From Chara braunii (lineage: Eukaryota; Streptophyta; Charophyceae; Charales; Characeae): DNA of 56,283 nt. Shown here piece after piece: positions 53,267-56,283 of the stretch. The stretch spans positions 289,306 to 345,588 of the forward strand of contig BFEA01000044.1 of assembly GCA_003427395.1 (NCBI GenBank), in the 5' to 3' direction. Position numbers and translations under genes: made by a program. Positions within the stretch are counted from its first letter, which is position 1. Every line of letters starts with the position of its first letter. The notes under the pieces are model-generated. The model did not search any database. It saw only the letters and a list, made by a program, of their open reading frames with translations, and was not told where the DNA came from.

Positions 53267-54852
53267 CTAACGTACACACTCAGCACCTACATCAGCCACT
53301 TGCCCACCCATCTTACTACCAAATTTCCGACAAGTGGAAACAACAAGGCGAATTGGATAGCCTCTTATCAGCGACTCCCTTTTCACCGCAAGCAAAGCCT
53401 CATGCTGTCCCCAAGAATCAGAGGTAAGTCGAAATACCCTGTGAAGGGTGCTCAAGATAGCCCCAATTTTAGACAGTTTGCAAGAATAAGAGCTGTAGTC
53501 CTGAAAGCAGCCAAAGTCCAGAGTCCCAGACCGCCATATACTGGATGCGTTCTTGAGAAGCACGACCATTCGCAGACACATCCTAATCTTGCAGACCTTA
53601 ATGCCATCATGCCCAACCACCGCGACAAACACCGTGACATCATCCACTATTTGGAATCCCTGTATCAAGCAACTATCCATCCCCAAACCACTGAGGAACT
53701 TCCACTCGGCACAGGAACACAAGATGCATGCCAGCGGACAACTCGACGGTTTTCCCATAGGTACACCCACTACTTATTGCTTTAATTCCCCAGCCGCGTA
53801 GATGTATGTGAAGGAGAGATCAAACTAAACCATATCTCAGATTGACGCAAGAGACACAAAGATACATTCATCCCTGGATCTGTCGTATGAAAGCTAAGCT
53901 TTCCTACCCTTCTTAGCCACTTTGACCCCTTTACATCCCTTCTGTTGAAAGTGGTTAATCAACCAAAATACTGCATCCAAGATGTCTACATGGGGCAGTG
54001 ATACAAACATATCTGTGATATCAAAGATGCGGAGAAGAGGTCAGTGTACCCATACAAGGATCGAAATCGGCGGTCCATGTCTCGAATTTCCCGAAGAAAA
54101 TCCATGACGGCCTTAAGGTTGAAACCAGTTCCACTCGGTAGAGCAAAGAGGAGACAATTTAATGCACGCACAACACGGCCACTCGCCAATCTAGTGGGTT
54201 CAGCACACGTAGGCAAAATCGGTCGCCATCTGAAAACGTCTTTGTGCATCGGAAGCACGTAGGCATTGCCAAAATGTCCACCATTATCATACTTACCAAG
54301 ATGTCCAAGACGTTTACCTTCAAATTTAGCGAACATAGCAGCGTACACCTCCGTGACTTCCTGAACTACCATCCGAAACGACAAGTTCCAATTGAATGTC
54401 AAACGCAGGTAGTGCCTATAAAGTACTGGACAAAGTACCAGAGTATCCGCAACATTCCTATCTATAGGAACACATACAAAGACTCTGAGACGGTTATACC
54501 ACCAACGTAGATGGGCCAGATCAGTTCCCACTTCCTCCGATTCACATACCCAGCAATGAGACAAATCCTGTCGGCCAAGGACAAAATCCAAACGAAGGTA
54601 AGAGGCAATCGCAGACAACTGCCTACCCGGTTCTAAAAGACCATTCAAGTGACAAATTCGAGGGATATTCCTGGAATTCCGAAGTAAACCTGGTACCCCT
54701 GGGATGCCACCGATCCGCGTGAATACATGTATGCCTGATCGATACCATGATGGTTCCAGGTGGCAAGAGCACAGATCCAGTACATCTCCTTTAATCACCT
54801 GGTGAAAATTCCACAAAAAAAACAGACACCGGTAAGTTCTTCCGCCACACAA
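53267..54852 (-). pseudogene. Second Penelope-like reverse transcriptase, decayed
   Basis: The minus strand from 54852 reads GGIPGVPGLLRNSRNIPR, similar to the linker of the first element. NAYVLPMHKDVFRWRPILPT (early RT motif) and VVRALNCLLFALPSGTGFNL follow. Near 54030 a shift leads to FDITDMFVSL (motif A). After a broken stretch (about 53800-53990, several stops) come VGVPMGKPSSCPLACILCSC (motif B) and FQIVDDVTVFV (motif C). It has the same family and domain order as the element at 4.6-9.5 kb, but identity is low, so it is a different lineage. No GIY-YIG domain is recognisable upstream to 55.5 kb, and no terminal repeats were found. Confidence 0.8.
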
Positions 54853-55457
54853 ATCTATTCTTCTTAACCAACTCTTTGACTGACACTGCCTCTGGGCCCA
54901 AACCGCGTGAGGCTCCCAGACCTGTGGGGCCCAAACCTCGTGGAACTCCCCCCAAACGTGTGGGACTTCCCAAACCGCGTGGAACTCCCCCCACTTGGCA
55001 CTTGCTGACTAGACAAGGTGGACTGTGGTTGACCCTGCCTTGCTGACTCAGCGACTGACCAATGACTTCCACAGTACCGAAGAGCCACCTACTGACTTCT
55101 AGAAACTCCTAGGCCTAGACAAACTGACCCTTCATAGGACTTAGGGCTAACCTATACGACAACCTTAGAACTGCTAAGACTAAGACTCGCGGTTCAAGTC
55201 CACGCGGCCAGGCACTGCCCACATACTGTTAACAAACGACTTTGGGTCAGGTCACGGGATCAAGGCACACGGGGTCAACGGGTACTGTACACAGGGATGG
55301 GGTTTGGTCTAGAGATCGAGTCTTGGTGTGAGCAACTGTCAGGCAAACTGGGTGAAACCGTTTCATCTTCTTCTTCTTCAACACACATACCTGCAATAAA
55401 CCTCTGCCACAAAAACAGTCGCAACACACCTGGTTAGACCCCCTAACAAAGCGCAAG
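54853..55457. repeat. Region with CCGCGTGGAACTCCC repeats, no gene
   Basis: At 54895-54995 a unit with CCCAAACCGCGTGGAACTCC repeats about four times in degenerate form. The rest, to 55457, has no recognisable gene. A short (CTT)n is at 55367-55379. Confidence 0.55.
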
Positions 55458-55560
55458 CGTACATGGGGGCACCTCCTACAGATGCCCTGTACTGCTTGAG
55501 TGTACATGGAGCCCCCCTCCTACAGGCGACAAATACTGCTTGAGTGTACATGGGGGCAGC
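55458..55560 (+). repeat. Tandem repeat, about 44-58 bp x 2.5
   Basis: GTACATGGGGGCACCTCCTA and TACTGCTTGAGT blocks recur: copies start at about 55461, 55502 and 55547 (the last is partial). Confidence 0.75.
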
Positions 55561-55704
55561 GGATTACTTTCACCCTTAGCAATGCGGTGCTCATCAAATG
55601 CGAGGGCCCTGACCCCAAGACCATGTTCCTCACTGAGTCTGCTATGCAAACACTGTGGATGATTTTTTTTATTTTTATTTTTTTATTATTATTATTTTTT
55701 TTAA

Positions 55705-55930
55705 ACAGGTCCGTATGGTCCTGGCTCCATTTCCATTCTGGGGAGCATCAGTCCGGTTCCTATTCCACTGGCAAGTCAGAATACAATATTACATCTTTGA
55801 ACACACGCACGCTTCCTTCCGTCTGGCCAAAGGAACCCTGATCAGCATTGATTACTCCAACATCATGGAGGATTGACTGTCAGCTTGCCCTGCTTCTCCC
55901 TTTCCTCTCAGGTCTACTGTGGTAGCCTGT
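55705..55930 (+). repeat. Dispersed repeat family, copy 3
   Basis: The same core as copies 1 and 2: GGGGAGCATCAGTCCGGTTC, CCACTGGCAAGTCAG, CCGTCTGGCCAAAGGAACCC and GGAGGATTGACTGTCAGCTT. A T/A-rich run (55664-55704) precedes it, as at copy 1. Confidence 0.8.
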
Positions 55931-56283
55931 CGGATAAACATGGATGGCAAGAAAGGCCTGGAAGCTACCAACACTGCTAATAATATCAGACTTTGCCCCT
56001 GTGTTTCATGATAACCCTGCCGAACTGATCCCTGTTTGCCTTGCTTGTGTAAACCCTGGACCCTGAATCCCTGATCCCTCAGCTGTAGTTATTTGCCAGC
56101 TCCTTTCTGGAACACCCTCGCCTTTCCTCCTGTCTGGACAGCCTTGATGTCGATACATGTACTTGTGTTCTCGTAACCAAGCTATGTGGCGCTGAAATCC
56201 TGAGACTGTGGGATTTGACTGACCCGTGTTCTCTGAAGTGGACAGGAGTTATGCCAGTCTTTCCACCTGAGGTGAAGACCTTG
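55931..56283. other. Unassigned end of window
   Basis: No gene, inverted repeat or microsatellite recognised. Confidence 0.4.

Noticed and set aside
55175-55215. GCGGTTCAAGTCCACGC as a tRNA T arm
   Set aside because: B-box-like, but no A box or D arm is found at tRNA distance upstream.

Overview
This is a repeat-dominated nuclear window from a eukaryote. I found no intact host gene. The two U6 snRNA-like sequences are close to the plant form. The Penelope-like element has its GIY-YIG nuclease in front of the reverse transcriptase, the arrangement of the Chlamys/Naiad group known from green algae. A Ty3/Gypsy chromovirus, an L1-type LINE, a Helitron and a PIF/Harbinger transposase are also present. 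A streptophyte or other green alga with a large, transposon-rich genome (Chara-like) fits best; that is inference.

Layout. 0-3.5 kb: 3' end of a chromovirus (integrase end, chromodomain, spacer, polypurine tract, LTR), its spacer holding a 1.1-kb inverted-repeat element. 4.6-9.5 kb: a nearly complete Penelope-like element on the minus strand between direct pseudo-LTRs. 9.5-20.8 kb: U6-like pseudogenes, TIR elements, microsatellites, minisatellites and a tetranucleotide-rich tract; near its end lies a 38-bp Nextera mate-pair junction adapter left in the assembly (20350-20387), flanked by a probably artefactual duplication. 20.9-29 kb: a degraded Helitron (Rep and Pif1-type helicase) with unrecognised ORFs on both sides. 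29586-30327: an assembly gap. 30.3-34.1 kb: nothing recognisable apart from palindromes. 34-41.5 kb: MITE-like elements, a PIF/Harbinger transposase split by a nested insertion with target duplications, tRNA-like SINE heads and a poly(A)-tailed retroposon. 41.5-47.1 kb: simple repeats, a dispersed repeat family and a hairpin with 65-bp arms. 47.2-49.3 kb: a tandemly duplicated Gag remnant. 49.4-52.9 kb: an L1-type LINE in one frame with eight stops. 53.3-54.9 kb: a second, more decayed Penelope-like element. The end holds tandem repeats and a third copy of the dispersed repeat.

The genes here do not form a pathway. They are layers of mobile elements inserted into one another and decaying. In the Gag duplication, and probably in the LINE, the premature stops are explained by C-to-T or G-to-A transitions, as expected for methylated, silenced DNA.
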